Shown here in pieces: positions 22,818 through 31,215 of a stretch of DNA of 39,748 bases (its first letter is position 1; every line of letters starts with the position of its first letter). The DNA is from UBA11540 sp003445125 (GTDB lineage Bacteria; Bacillota; Clostridia; Oscillospirales; Ruminococcaceae): NCBI GenBank assembly GCA_937899435.1, contig CALBQG010000056.1, positions 1 to 39,748 on the forward strand. The letters are read 5' to 3'. Below the pieces are notes generated by a model, which saw only the letters and a program-made list of their open reading frames with translations, had not been told where the DNA came from and did not search any database. The translations under genes were made by a program, and so were the position numbers.

Positions 22818-25559
22818 ATGAGTATTTTTTCTTCGCTTTTCGGGACGTACAGCGCCCGTGAACTGAAGCGCATAGATCCGCAGGTGCAGAAGGTGCTCTC
22901 GCTGGAGCCGACCTACGCCGCCTTTTCCGACGAAGAACTGCGCGACATGACCGGCAAGCTCAAAGCGCGCCTTGCTTCCGGAGAGACCCTCGACGACATT
23001 CTTCCCGACGCTTTTGCCGTCTGCCGTGAGGCGGGATGGCGCGTGCTGGGACTCAGAGCGTTCCCCGTGCAGATCATGGGCGGCATCGTCCTGCATCAGG
23101 GACGCATTGCCGAAATGAAAACCGGTGAAGGAAAAACGCTGGTGGCAACACTCCCGGCGTACCTCAACGCCCTGTCCGGAAACGGCGTTCACATTGTCAC
23201 CGTCAACGACTACCTTGCCAAATACGCCGCCGAGCTGATGGGAAAGGTGTACCGTTTTCTCGGTCTTGAGGTCGGTCTGATTGTTCACGATCTCGACAAT
23301 GACGCCCGCCGCAAGGCATACGCCGCCGACATCACCTATGGTACCAACAACGAGTTCGGCTTTGACTATCTGCGCGACAACATGGTGATCTACAAGGAGC
23401 AGCGCGTGCAGCGCGGACACAATTTCTGTATTGTGGACGAGGTGGACTCCATCCTCATCGACGAAGCGCGCACCCCGCTGATCATCTCCGGACGCGGCGA
23501 CAAATCCACCGATCTCTACAAGCTGGCGGACACCTTTGCGTCCCGTCTGAAAATGGTGAAGGTCAAAGAGCTGGACGCCAAGGAGGACAACGACGAAATC
23601 GGCGGCGATTATATTGTGGACGAAAAAGCCCGCACTGCCACGCTGACTGCCGAAGGCGTCAAAAAAGCCGAGCAGTTCTTCCGTGTGGAAAACCTCATGG
23701 ATCCCGAAAACACCACGCTGCAGCACCACATCAACCAGGCGATCAAGGCGCACGGCGTGATGCACCGCGACACCGATTACGTCGTCAAGGACGGACAGGT
23801 CATCATCGTGGACGAATTCACCGGACGCCTCATGCTGGGCAGACGCTACAACGAAGGACTGCACCAGGCAATTGAAGCCAAGGAAAACGTCAAGGTGGAA
23901 TCGGAATCCAAAACGCTCGCCACGATCACCTTCCAGAACTATTTCCGTCTGTACAAAAAGCTCTCCGGTATGACCGGTACCGCCTTGACCGAACAGGACG
24001 AGTTCCGCGAAATCTACGGACTGGACGTCATCGAAATTCCCACCAACAAGCCGATGATCCGTGTGGATCACCCGGATGTGGTGTACAAAACCCTTCAGGG
24101 AAAATACAACGCCATTATCGACCAGATCGTGGCGTGCCACGAAAAGGGACAGCCGGTTCTGGTCGGCACGGTTTCCATTGAAAAATCCGAAATTCTCAGC
24201 TCGATGCTGAAAAAACGCGGCATCAAGCACGAAGTTCTTAACGCGAAATATCACGAGAAGGAAGCCGAAATCGTCGCACAGGCAGGTCAATTCGGGGCGG
24301 TCACCATTGCCACCAACATGGCAGGACGCGGAACCGACATCATGCTCGGCGGCAACGCGGAATTTATGGCAAAAGCCGAAATGCGCCGCATGGGCTATCC
24401 CGAAACGATGATTGTGGACGCCGTCAGCTTCTTCGACACCGACGACAAGGACATTCTCGAAGCGCGCGACACCTTCAAGAAGCTCAACCAAAAATACAAA
24501 GAACAAATTGTCCCCGAGGCAAAGAAGGTCTGCGACGCGGGCGGACTTTTCATCGTCGGCACCGAACGCCACGACTCCCGCCGTATCGACAACCAGCTGC
24601 GCGGTCGTGCGGGTCGTCAGGGAGACGTCGGCGAATCCCGCTTCTACCTCTCGCTGGAGGACGATCTGATGCGTCTGTTCGGCGGCGAACGGCTTCAGGC
24701 GATGATGGGCACGCTGGGCATCGACGACAACACGCCGATCGAAGCCAAAATGCTTTCCCGCTCGATTGAATCCGCCCAGCGCAAGGTCGAAGTACGCAAC
24801 TTCGGCATCCGCAAAAACGTGCTGGAATTCGACAACGTAATGAACACCCAGCGTGAAGTGATTTACAGCCAGCGTTCCAAGGTGCTCGACGGCGAAAACC
24901 TCAAGGAGACCGTGCTGAAAATGATCGACGACACCATCGATTCTTCCGTCAACGTCTATCTGCACCCCGACCAGGCGCACGACGACTGGAATCTTACGGG
25001 ACTGCGCGAATATTTTGGCGGTTGGCTGACCACCAAGGATGATTTCCGCTACAACACCCCCGAGGAGTTATCCGATGCTTCGATTGAGGACATCAAAGCC
25101 ACGCTGACCGAGCGTGCGCACGCGTTGTACGAACAGCGCGAGGCACAGTTCACCTCCCCGATTATGCGCGAGCTGGAGCGCGTGGTACTGCTCCGTCAGG
25201 TGGATCAGCACTGGATGGATCACATCGACGACATGGAGGAGCTCAAGCGCGGCATCTATCTGCGCTCCTATGCACAGCGTGACCCCGTGGTGGAATACCG
25301 TGTCGAAGGTTCGGATATGTTCGACGCGATGATCAACGCCATCCGCGAAGGCACGGCAAAGATGATGCTGACCGTCCAGATCCGCCAGAACGAACCGCAG
25401 CGCGAGCAGGTCATGAAACCGACCTCCACCAACGCGGGCGGCGACGACAGCGTGAAAAAAGAACCCATCCGCAAGGAGAAAAAGCCCGGACGCAACGATC
25501 CGTGCCCCTGCGGAAGCGGCAAAAAATACAAAAAATGCTGCGGCGCGAATGAAGCATAA
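22818..25559 (+). CDS. secA: Preprotein translocase ATPase SecA
   Basis: This 913-residue motor drives proteins through the SecYEG channel. Walker A is MKTGEGKTLVA (Lys106). The DEAD-like motif is VDEVDSILIDEARTPLIISG (about residue 207). The cross-linking domain follows, then the second helicase domain with NMAGRGTDIMLGGN (about 500) and DNQLRGRAGRQGDVG (about 593). The scaffold/wing region has QHWMDHIDDMEELKRGIYLR. The C-terminal zinc motif RNDPCPCGSGKKYKKCCG is complete. A much longer in-frame start at 22530 is rejected, because AAAGGAG and the family N-terminus MSIFSSLFG fix the start. The MATE gene follows 54 bases later. Confidence 0.98.
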   Translation: MSIFSSLFGTYSARELKRIDPQVQKVLSLEPTYAAFSDEELRDMTGKLKARLASGETLDDILPDAFAVCREAGWRVLGLRAFPVQIMGGIVLHQGRIAEMKTGEGKTLVATLPAYLNALSGNGVHIVTVNDYLAKYAAELMGKVYRFLGLEVGLIVHDLDNDARRKAYAADITYGTNNEFGFDYLRDNMVIYKEQRVQRGHNFCIVDEVDSILIDEARTPLIISGRGDKSTDLYKLADTFASRLKMVKVKELDAKEDNDEIGGDYIVDEKARTATLTAEGVKKAEQFFRVENLMDPENTTLQHHINQAIKAHGVMHRDTDYVVKDGQVIIVDEFTGRLMLGRRYNEGLHQAIEAKENVKVESESKTLATITFQNYFRLYKKLSGMTGTALTEQDEFREIYGLDVIEIPTNKPMIRVDHPDVVYKTLQGKYNAIIDQIVACHEKGQPVLVGTVSIEKSEILSSMLKKRGIKHEVLNAKYHEKEAEIVAQAGQFGAVTIATNMAGRGTDIMLGGNAEFMAKAEMRRMGYPETMIVDAVSFFDTDDKDILEARDTFKKLNQKYKEQIVPEAKKVCDAGGLFIVGTERHDSRRIDNQLRGRAGRQGDVGESRFYLSLEDDLMRLFGGERLQAMMGTLGIDDNTPIEAKMLSRSIESAQRKVEVRNFGIRKNVLEFDNVMNTQREVIYSQRSKVLDGENLKETVLKMIDDTIDSSVNVYLHPDQAHDDWNLTGLREYFGGWLTTKDDFRYNTPEELSDASIEDIKATLTERAHALYEQREAQFTSPIMRELERVVLLRQVDQHWMDHIDDMEELKRGIYLRSYAQRDPVVEYRVEGSDMFDAMINAIREGTAKMMLTVQIRQNEPQREQVMKPTSTNAGGDDSVKKEPIRKEKKPGRNDPCPCGSGKKYKKCCGANEA

Positions 25560-25613
25560 GACGGAGGGTGTTTTCCTACGATAACCGATCTGACCAAAGG
25601 AAATCCTCGCTCC

Positions 25614-26915
25614 GTGCTGTGGTCTTATTCCGCACCTATGTTCCTGAGTGTTCTTTTCCAACAAATGTATAATCTTGCCGACAGTGTGATTGCCGGCAAA
25701 TTTGCCGGACAGGCGGCTCTTGCCGCCGTCGGCACTTCCAATCCCATCACCATGATCTTCGTTGCCGTCGGAAGCGGATGCAACATCGGCTGTGCCGTAG
25801 TCATCTCGCGGCTGTTCGGCACCAAGGAATACGGAAAAATGAAAACCGCCGTTTCCACCACGGTGCGGACGGCGATTTTTCTTGCAGTTCTGCTGACGGG
25901 GATCGGCGTGCTTTTCAACGACCCGCTCATGCGGCTCATCCGCACACCGGACGACATTTTCTCCCAGGCGGCGCTGTATCTGCGTATCTACATTTTTGGC
26001 TTTCCGTTTTTGTTTCTCTACAATATTGCCACCGGTATTTTCACCGCGCTCGGCGATTCCCGCACCCCGCTGTATTTTCTGATCGGGTCTTCGGTCGGGA
26101 ATATTTTGCTGGACTATGTGTTTGTGGCAAAATTTTCGTGGGACGTGGCGGGCGTGGCGTGGGCAACCTTTCTCGCGCAGGGCGTCGCCTGTATTCTTGC
26201 ACTGGCGGTGCTGTCACGGCGGCTGAATGGTGTCCGAAGTGAAGAAGAGCATCGCAAATTTTCCTTTGAAACGCTCAAGCTCACCGCCGAAGTCGCTGTT
26301 CCGAGCATTTTGCAGCAAAGTTTCATTTCCATCGGCAATATGTTTGTGCAGGCGTTGATCAACGGCTACGGTTCGCCCGTAATTGCGGGTTCTTCGGCGG
26401 CATTGAAGGTCAACGCGATTGCCATCGCCGCATTGGCAACGCTCTCCAACGGGCTTTCTGGCTTCACGGCGCAGAACCTCGGCGCGGGCGAGCATAAACG
26501 CATCCGCGAAGGCTTTTTCTGCGGTCTTGCCATGGCGGCAGGGCTGGGGGCGGTGCTTTCGGTTGGCTTTGTGCTCGGCGCCGACCCGATGATCCGTCTG
26601 TTCATGGAGGACAGTGCCGACACCGACACCGCGCTGTCGGTCGGCGTGGAATTTCTCCGCATCGTTTCCCCGTGCTATGCGGTGCTCAGCTGCAAGCTCA
26701 TTTCCGACGGCGTATTGCGCGGACTCGGTTGTATGAAGGACTTCATGTTCTCGACGTTCACCGATCTACTGCTGCGCACGGTTCTGTGCTATCTGTTTTT
26801 CCAGCCCGCTTCTCCGCGCACCCTTTGGTTCTCGTGGCCGATCGGCTGGACAATTTCAACGGTGATCTCGCTCCTGCTTTTGAAGAAGCGGTTTCGCGAA
26901 CGCCCGGTCGGATGA
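25614..26915 (+). CDS. MATE family efflux transporter (start uncertain)
   Basis: This is a multidrug/toxin extrusion transporter of about 433 residues with twelve predicted helices in two halves. The first half has SAPMFLSVLFQQMYNLADSVIAGKFAGQAALAAVGTSNP, and the second repeats it as VPSILQQSFISIGNMFVQALINGYG and GLSGFTAQNLGAGE. Export is probably ion-driven; the substrate is unknown. The start given is GTG 25614. However, in-frame codons upstream read TDLTKGNPRSVLW, which is the conserved N-terminus of this family, and GGAGGGTG (25563-25570) is perfectly placed for a start at ACG 25578 or ATA 25581. Translation may therefore begin at a non-standard codon. It is cotranscribed with secA. Confidence 0.9.
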   Translation: MLWSYSAPMFLSVLFQQMYNLADSVIAGKFAGQAALAAVGTSNPITMIFVAVGSGCNIGCAVVISRLFGTKEYGKMKTAVSTTVRTAIFLAVLLTGIGVLFNDPLMRLIRTPDDIFSQAALYLRIYIFGFPFLFLYNIATGIFTALGDSRTPLYFLIGSSVGNILLDYVFVAKFSWDVAGVAWATFLAQGVACILALAVLSRRLNGVRSEEEHRKFSFETLKLTAEVAVPSILQQSFISIGNMFVQALINGYGSPVIAGSSAALKVNAIAIAALATLSNGLSGFTAQNLGAGEHKRIREGFFCGLAMAAGLGAVLSVGFVLGADPMIRLFMEDSADTDTALSVGVEFLRIVSPCYAVLSCKLISDGVLRGLGCMKDFMFSTFTDLLLRTVLCYLFFQPASPRTLWFSWPIGWTISTVISLLLLKKRFRERPVG

Positions 26916-26973
26916 AACTGCGGGACTTTTTGTGCTGCAAAACCGCTTTTCTGCTCGGTGCGAATATCAAAAC

Positions 26974-27013
26974 AAAATCCTGCCCGAAAGATCGTTTCGG
27001 GCAGGATTTTTTC
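26974..27013. terminator. Bidirectional terminator between MATE and aldo/keto reductase genes
   Basis: A perfect 16-bp stem (26974-26989 with 26995-27010) with a 5-base loop has a T tract on both strands (the plus strand continues TTTCTTTG, and the minus strand ends TTTTGTTTTG). It sits between convergent genes. Confidence 0.9.
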
Positions 27014-27042
27014 TTTGAAAACCGGCGAGCGGTTTTCGTTTT

Positions 27043-28035
27043 TTATTCTTGACTGATTCGGTCGATTTCCCGCAGCTCGTCCTCGGAAAAGGAAGTATTT
27101 TCCAGCGCCTTCACATTGTCGAGAATCTGCGAGGGCTTGGATGCGCCGATCAGCACGGAGGTCACGATTCCGTCACGAAGTATCCAGCTCAGCGCCATTT
27201 CCGCCAATGTCTGTCCGCGGCTCTGCGCTACCTCATTGAGCTTACGAATCGCCTGAAGGCGTGCGGGCGTCAGTGCGCTTTCCTTCAAGAATCTGCCGTC
27301 GGTCATCACGCGGCTGTCGGACGGGATTCCGTTTAAATACCGATCGGTGAGCATCCCCTGCGCCAGCGGGCTGAATGCAATGATTCCCTTTTTCAGCCTT
27401 GCGGCGGTTTCCTTAAGTCCGTTATGTTCAATCGTGCGGTCAAAAATCGAATAGCGGTTCTGATTGATTACAAACGGGCAGTGAAGCTCCTTGAGGATTG
27501 CCGTCGCTTTTTCCAGCGTTTCGCCGTCGTAGTTGGAAAGTCCGACATACAATGCCTTTCCGCTCGTGACCGCCTGTGCCAGTGCCGACATACTTTCCTC
27601 CAGCGGGGTTTCCTTATCCATCCGATGATGATAGAAAATATCCACATAGGAAAGTCCCATCCGCTTCAGGCTCTGATCGAGGCTTGCCAGCAGATATTTG
27701 CGGCTGCCGCCGTCGCCGTACGGTCCGTCCCACATCTCATAGCCCGCCTTGGTGCTGATAATCAGCTCGTCGCGGTATGCGCTCAGGTGCTCTTTCAGAA
27801 TCCGTCCGAAATTCTTTTCGGCGCTGCCCGCGGGCGGTCCGTAGTTATTGGCAAGGTCAAAGTGCGTGATGCCGTGATCAAACGCGGTGAACACAAGCTG
27901 CGTCATGTTTTCATAAGACGCAGTGTCTCCGAAATTGTGCCACAGTCCCAGCGAAACGGCGGGCAGCTTGAGTCCGCTCTCGCCGCAGCGATGATAGGGC
28001 ACGCCATGATAGCGTTCGTCCGATGCCTGAAACAT
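27043..28035 (-). CDS. Aldo/keto reductase, YghZ-like
   Basis: This 330-residue cytoplasmic NADPH-dependent oxidoreductase has a TIM-barrel fold. The catalytic tetrad is visible: Asp60 and Tyr65 in HFDLANNYG, Lys96 in ISTKAGYEM and His136/137 in FYHHRMD. The N-terminus YHRCGESGLKLPAVSLGLWHNFG is typical of the YghZ (L-glyceraldehyde-3-phosphate reductase) and Kv-beta-like branch. The true substrate is probably a sugar aldehyde or 2-oxoaldehyde; the neighbouring operon handles sugar acids. It has its own promoter and GGAGGAGATTTTC before the ATG. Confidence 0.92.
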   Translation of the reverse strand: MFQASDERYHGVPYHRCGESGLKLPAVSLGLWHNFGDTASYENMTQLVFTAFDHGITHFDLANNYGPPAGSAEKNFGRILKEHLSAYRDELIISTKAGYEMWDGPYGDGGSRKYLLASLDQSLKRMGLSYVDIFYHHRMDKETPLEESMSALAQAVTSGKALYVGLSNYDGETLEKATAILKELHCPFVINQNRYSIFDRTIEHNGLKETAARLKKGIIAFSPLAQGMLTDRYLNGIPSDSRVMTDGRFLKESALTPARLQAIRKLNEVAQSRGQTLAEMALSWILRDGIVTSVLIGASKPSQILDNVKALENTSFSEDELREIDRISQE

Positions 28036-28062
28036 GAAAATCTCCTCCGTCCTTTTTTCTTT

Positions 28063-28091
28063 ACTGTATCACAAAATTCCCGCTTTGTAAA
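28063..28091 (-). promoter_or_regulatory. Promoter of the aldo/keto reductase gene
   Basis: On the minus strand TTTACA (28091-28086) is followed after 17 bases by TACAGT (28068-28063). The -35 lies in the loop of an inverted repeat (28073-28083 with 28093-28103). Confidence 0.6.
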
Positions 28092-28103
28092 GGCGGGAAT
28101 TTT
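28073..28103. repeat. Inverted repeat over the aldo/keto reductase promoter
   Basis: An 11-bp perfect inverted repeat (AAAATTCCCGC with its complement, 9-base spacer) spans the -35 and most of the promoter spacer. It could be an operator or a second stop for transcripts arriving from the SDR gene. On the minus strand no T tract follows the stem. Confidence 0.55.
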
Positions 28104-28120
28104 TTACAGGCGGAAAAGAA

Positions 28121-28146
28121 CGCCGCGCCCCTGACGGGGCGCGGCG
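28121..28146 (-). terminator. GC-rich hairpin, probable terminator of the dehydratase-GH16-SDR operon
   Basis: An 11-bp stem of almost pure GC (28121-28131 with 28136-28146) lies eight bases past the SDR stop codon. On the minus strand it is followed by TTCTTTTCC, an imperfect U tract. Confidence 0.65.
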
Positions 28147-28154
28147 GCGGGGTT

Positions 28155-28940
28155 TTACTCTTTCGGAACAATCGGATACAGCTGAACGGTATTTCCGCCG
28201 TCCACGGTCAGCTCCGCACCCGTGGTATTGCGGGCATGGCGGGCAAAATACCAGACCGCGTCCGCGATATCGGCACCGTCCGCCACATCGCCGAGCGGCG
28301 TATAGCGGGACGGCACGTGCGCATACCACTGAGGATTTTCTTCCCACCGTTTGGTGCGGATCATACCGGGAAGCACGGCATTGACGCGAATCTTATATTT
28401 TCCGAGATCCAGCGCCAGTGCGCGCATCATTCCGAGCTGTCCGCCTTTGGACGCCGAATAGGCAATACGGTGGGGAATGGCGCGGTAGGCAGTATTGGAA
28501 TTGATGAACACCACATTGCCGCCGCCCTCCTCTTTCATGCGCCGTGCCGCCGCCTCGGTCAGGCAGTAGTTCCAAACTACATTGGTATTGAGGACGCGCT
28601 GAAAATCCGTGAGCGGATTTTCAAAAATCTCCATCGAAAGCCCCTGATCCGCGGCATTGAGCACCAGCGTTTCCGCGAACACGCCCTCACGGTCGAGCGA
28701 CGCAAACAACGCCTCCGCGCTTTTTTCGTCCACCGTGCGTTCATCAAGCAATGCGTCCAGAACCCTTCCGCGGACGGACACTTCGGGAAACTTTTCGCGA
28801 TAGCGTTCCTCCGCTTCCTTCACCCGTTCTTCGTTTCGCCCGGTGAACACCACGTCGTTTCCCTCGGACGCAAATTTTTCCACAATGGCAACCCCGGTAT
28901 TGACGCACGCGCCCGTTACCAGCACAATTGGTTTTTTCAT
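28155..28940 (-). CDS. Short-chain dehydrogenase/reductase (SDR)
   Basis: This 261-residue NAD(P)-dependent oxidoreductase has a classical SDR fold. The cofactor motif is VTGACVNTG (residues 8-16). LNAAD is the NNAG equivalent (about residue 95). Ser148 (INSNTAY), Tyr161 and Lys165 (YSASK) form the catalytic set, and PGMIRT follows. The C-terminus TTGAELTVDGGNTV is typical of the sugar/3-oxoacyl reductase group. It starts one base after the GH16 gene, so translation is coupled. In this operon it probably oxidises or reduces a sugar or sugar acid; the substrate is unproven. Confidence 0.92.
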   Translation of the reverse strand: MKKPIVLVTGACVNTGVAIVEKFASEGNDVVFTGRNEERVKEAEERYREKFPEVSVRGRVLDALLDERTVDEKSAEALFASLDREGVFAETLVLNAADQGLSMEIFENPLTDFQRVLNTNVVWNYCLTEAAARRMKEEGGGNVVFINSNTAYRAIPHRIAYSASKGGQLGMMRALALDLGKYKIRVNAVLPGMIRTKRWEENPQWYAHVPSRYTPLGDVADGADIADAVWYFARHARNTTGAELTVDGGNTVQLYPIVPKE

Positions 28941-28941
28941 T

Positions 28942-29796
28942 TCATTTTACCTCATCAAACACCCGCACATAGTCGCAGATAAACCGATCGGACAGTTCTT
29001 CTTCCTTCCAGGTCGTCTTTTTGCGGTCGCTGCGATACCCCTTGATCTCCGTCGAGAGCAGGACAAACTGCTCTGTATGGGACACGGGAGATGTGGAACG
29101 GGCGGTTTCTTTTCCGTCGAAATAGAACACATAGCCCTGCTCGTTCCATTCCACGCCGAAGCGGTGGTACTCGCCGTCATCGGTGTACGGATAATGAATC
29201 CGCGCTTCGTCGGCAAAGGTTTTGCCGTATCCGCCGAAAATATTGCCGGAGGTCAGCGTACCGTCCACAAAATTTTCCATGATATCGCACTCCACGCCGC
29301 TCTGACCCGGATCGTACGACGCACCGATCATCGGCGACTGAATCCAGAACGCACTCCACCAGAAATCCTTTGTCTGCAATTTCACGCGCACTTCGTAATA
29401 GCCGTAGCGGTGCATGAATTTCGGCTTTTTCAGCGGACGCAGCGGCCAGATTTCCACCTGGTCGCCCCAGGGGTTGTCGCCCTTTTTCCGCGCAAGGCGG
29501 TTGGCAATCGCACCGTCGAGATCCAGCCCGTCAAAGCTGTTTTCCCCGGTCTGAAGCTGAGCGGATTTCACCATGCCGTCCTCCACCACGGGGCGAAACA
29601 CCACGTTTCCTTTGCCGTCGAGCGACACGCCCTGATCGGTGAACTGTTGGGCGCGCTGTCCCCAATAATTCAATCGGAAGCCCCATTTGGTTTCGTCCAG
29701 CGTATCGCCGTCAAACTCGTCGCTCCACACGAGTTTCCACTTCTTGTTTTCCGGAAGAAGGCTCGGTTCATGCCCTTCCACTCTGATTTCCTGCAT
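28942..29796 (-). CDS. Glycoside hydrolase family 16 protein without signal peptide
   Basis: This 284-residue GH16 (laminarinase/agarase/carrageenase fold) enzyme has the catalytic ExDxxE motif at residues 169-174 (ECDIME): Glu169 is the nucleophile, Asp171 assists and Glu174 is the acid/base. WKLVWSDEFDG at residues 20-30 and the aromatic-rich YGYYEVRVKLQTKDFWWSAFWIQ are family features. No export signal is visible at the chosen ATG, and none appears in the sequence between it and the upstream gene. It therefore appears cytoplasmic, which is unusual for an enzyme that cuts polysaccharides and suggests oligosaccharide substrates. It lies between the dehydratase and the SDR in one operon. Confidence 0.9.
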   Translation of the reverse strand: MQEIRVEGHEPSLLPENKKWKLVWSDEFDGDTLDETKWGFRLNYWGQRAQQFTDQGVSLDGKGNVVFRPVVEDGMVKSAQLQTGENSFDGLDLDGAIANRLARKKGDNPWGDQVEIWPLRPLKKPKFMHRYGYYEVRVKLQTKDFWWSAFWIQSPMIGASYDPGQSGVECDIMENFVDGTLTSGNIFGGYGKTFADEARIHYPYTDDGEYHRFGVEWNEQGYVFYFDGKETARSTSPVSHTEQFVLLSTEIKGYRSDRKKTTWKEEELSDRFICDYVRVFDEVK

Positions 29797-29808
29797 TCTG
29801 ATTCCTCC

Positions 29809-30969
29809 TTAAAAATAAAAGGCGGTTTTTGACGGACGGATGTCCGTCAGCGCCCCGGTATAGTGACGAAGCGTATGCGGTTGGTACGGATGCACGGCAC
29901 ATGCCGCTTCATTGATTTCAATGCCCAGTCCCGGTCGGTCGGGAATCTGCATCCAGCCGTCGCGGTAAACCAGTTGTTCGTCGGTGATATCCTTGCGGTA
30001 GTCCACGTCGCTGTACATGATCTCCAGCACCGAAAAATTCGGACAAACCGCCGCCAGCTGAAGCGTCGCGGCATTGGCAACCGGTCCGGACGGATTGTGC
30101 GGAGCAAACGGAATCGTGCGGCTCTCCGCCTCCGCCGCGATTTTTCTCAGTTCCATAATGCCGCCTGCATGGGAAACATCGGGCTGGATATAATCCGCTG
30201 CCATTTTGTCAAACAACGCGCGATAGTTCCAGCGGGTGTACAGTCGCTCGCCTGCGGCAATCGAAACCGGCGAACGGTCCTTGACCTGCCGCAGGGCGTC
30301 CAGGTCGTCGGGCGGCACCGGCTCTTCAAAGAACATCGGGCGAAAAGGTGCCAGTTCGTGCGCAATCTTCACCGCAGTCGGCACATTGAATCTTCCGTGT
30401 CCCTCAATCAACAGATCCACGCCGTTTCCCACTGCGTCACGCACCGCGCCGACACAGCGGATTGCACGGTCCAGATCGGCGGAGGAGATTTCCAGATAGC
30501 TTTTCCCGAACGGATCCCACTTCATCGCCGTTACCCCGCGGGACACCGCAAGTTTCGCTTTTTCGGCAAATTTCTCCGGCTCCTTCGCGCCCGCGAACCA
30601 GCCGTTGACGTAAATTCTCACCTTGTCGTTGACCTTGCCGCCCAAAAGCTGCCAGACCGGCACGCCGAGGTGCTTTCCGAGAATGTCCCACAGCGCACAT
30701 TCCACCGCCGACAGTGCCGACATCAGCACCGCGCCGCCGCGCCAGTAGGCGTCACGGTAGATCGTGTGCCAATGTTTTTCGATGTCCAGCGGATTCTTCC
30801 CGATCAGATATTCGCGGATATGCTCCACCGCGCCCAACAGCGCTTTTTCCTTATACTCCAGCGTCGCTTCGCCGACACCGGAAATGCCTTCGTCCGTCAG
30901 CACCTTGACAAACACCCAATTGGTGCGAAACGCATCGACGACAAACGTCTGCACATCGGTTACCTTCAT
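29809..30969 (-). CDS. Mandelate racemase/muconate lactonizing family dehydratase, galactonate-dehydratase-like
   Basis: This 386-residue enolase-superfamily enzyme probably dehydrates a sugar acid to a 2-keto-3-deoxy acid. The metal ligands are Glu189 (LIEGHGRF), Glu215 (FFEEPVPP) and Glu241 (AAGERLYTRW). The base and acid residues are His191 in the HGR motif and His291 in APHNPSGPVANAA, the pattern of D-galactonate dehydratase rather than mandelate racemase. The first metal ligand is Glu where E. coli DgoD has Asp, so substrate identity is open. AAGGAGACAGGAAC precedes the ATG. It is the first gene of an operon with GH16 and SDR. Confidence 0.9.
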   Translation of the reverse strand: MKVTDVQTFVVDAFRTNWVFVKVLTDEGISGVGEATLEYKEKALLGAVEHIREYLIGKNPLDIEKHWHTIYRDAYWRGGAVLMSALSAVECALWDILGKHLGVPVWQLLGGKVNDKVRIYVNGWFAGAKEPEKFAEKAKLAVSRGVTAMKWDPFGKSYLEISSADLDRAIRCVGAVRDAVGNGVDLLIEGHGRFNVPTAVKIAHELAPFRPMFFEEPVPPDDLDALRQVKDRSPVSIAAGERLYTRWNYRALFDKMAADYIQPDVSHAGGIMELRKIAAEAESRTIPFAPHNPSGPVANAATLQLAAVCPNFSVLEIMYSDVDYRKDITDEQLVYRDGWMQIPDRPGLGIEINEAACAVHPYQPHTLRHYTGALTDIRPSKTAFYF

Positions 30970-30998
30970 GTTCCTGTCTCCTTAAATAAGATACCTCC

Positions 30999-31027
30999 AT
31001 TGTATACGAATCTGTTCTGAAAAAATA
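30999..31027 (-). promoter_or_regulatory. Probable promoter of the dehydratase operon, weak -35
   Basis: On the minus strand a good -10 (TACAAT, 31004-30999, within CGTATACAATGG) is present, but the -35 position reads TATTTT. This suggests that an activator is needed, which would fit a catabolic operon. The AT-rich stretch 31028-31133 shows no open reading frame. Confidence 0.4.
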
Positions 31028-31133
31028 TCGGATTCTTACGCTGTTTTTCCGTAATCTTATCTTTTTGAGTTTTCTTTCCGCGAAATTTCGCCGATTTTTC
31101 ACTTTTATATTCGGAAATCTTATTTTTAAAAAG

Positions 31134-31170
31134 CACACGGGGCGCGGCGATTTTCGCCGCGCCCCGTGTG
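31134..31170 (-). terminator. Second (downstream) terminator of murA-rlmH
   Basis: A perfect 17-bp stem (31134-31150 with 31154-31170) with a 3-base loop is followed on the minus strand by GCTTTTTAAAAA. Confidence 0.8.
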
Positions 31171-31180
31171 GGAAGGGTGC

Positions 31181-31210
31181 AAAAAAATCCGCGCGCCTTC
31201 GGCGCGCGGA
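31181..31210 (-). terminator. First terminator of murA-rlmH
   Basis: A perfect 10-bp stem (31188-31197 with 31201-31210) with loop GAA on the minus strand is followed by seven T (31187-31181). It lies six bases past the rlmH stop. Confidence 0.93.
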
Positions 31211-31215
31211 GCATT

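Noticed and set aside
22290..24980. An 896-codon open frame on the minus strand opposite secA
   Set aside because: It is antisense to an unmistakable secA and spoIIP, has no ribosome binding site, and its His/Val/Phe/Asp-rich composition is what the complement of a high-GC coding strand gives.
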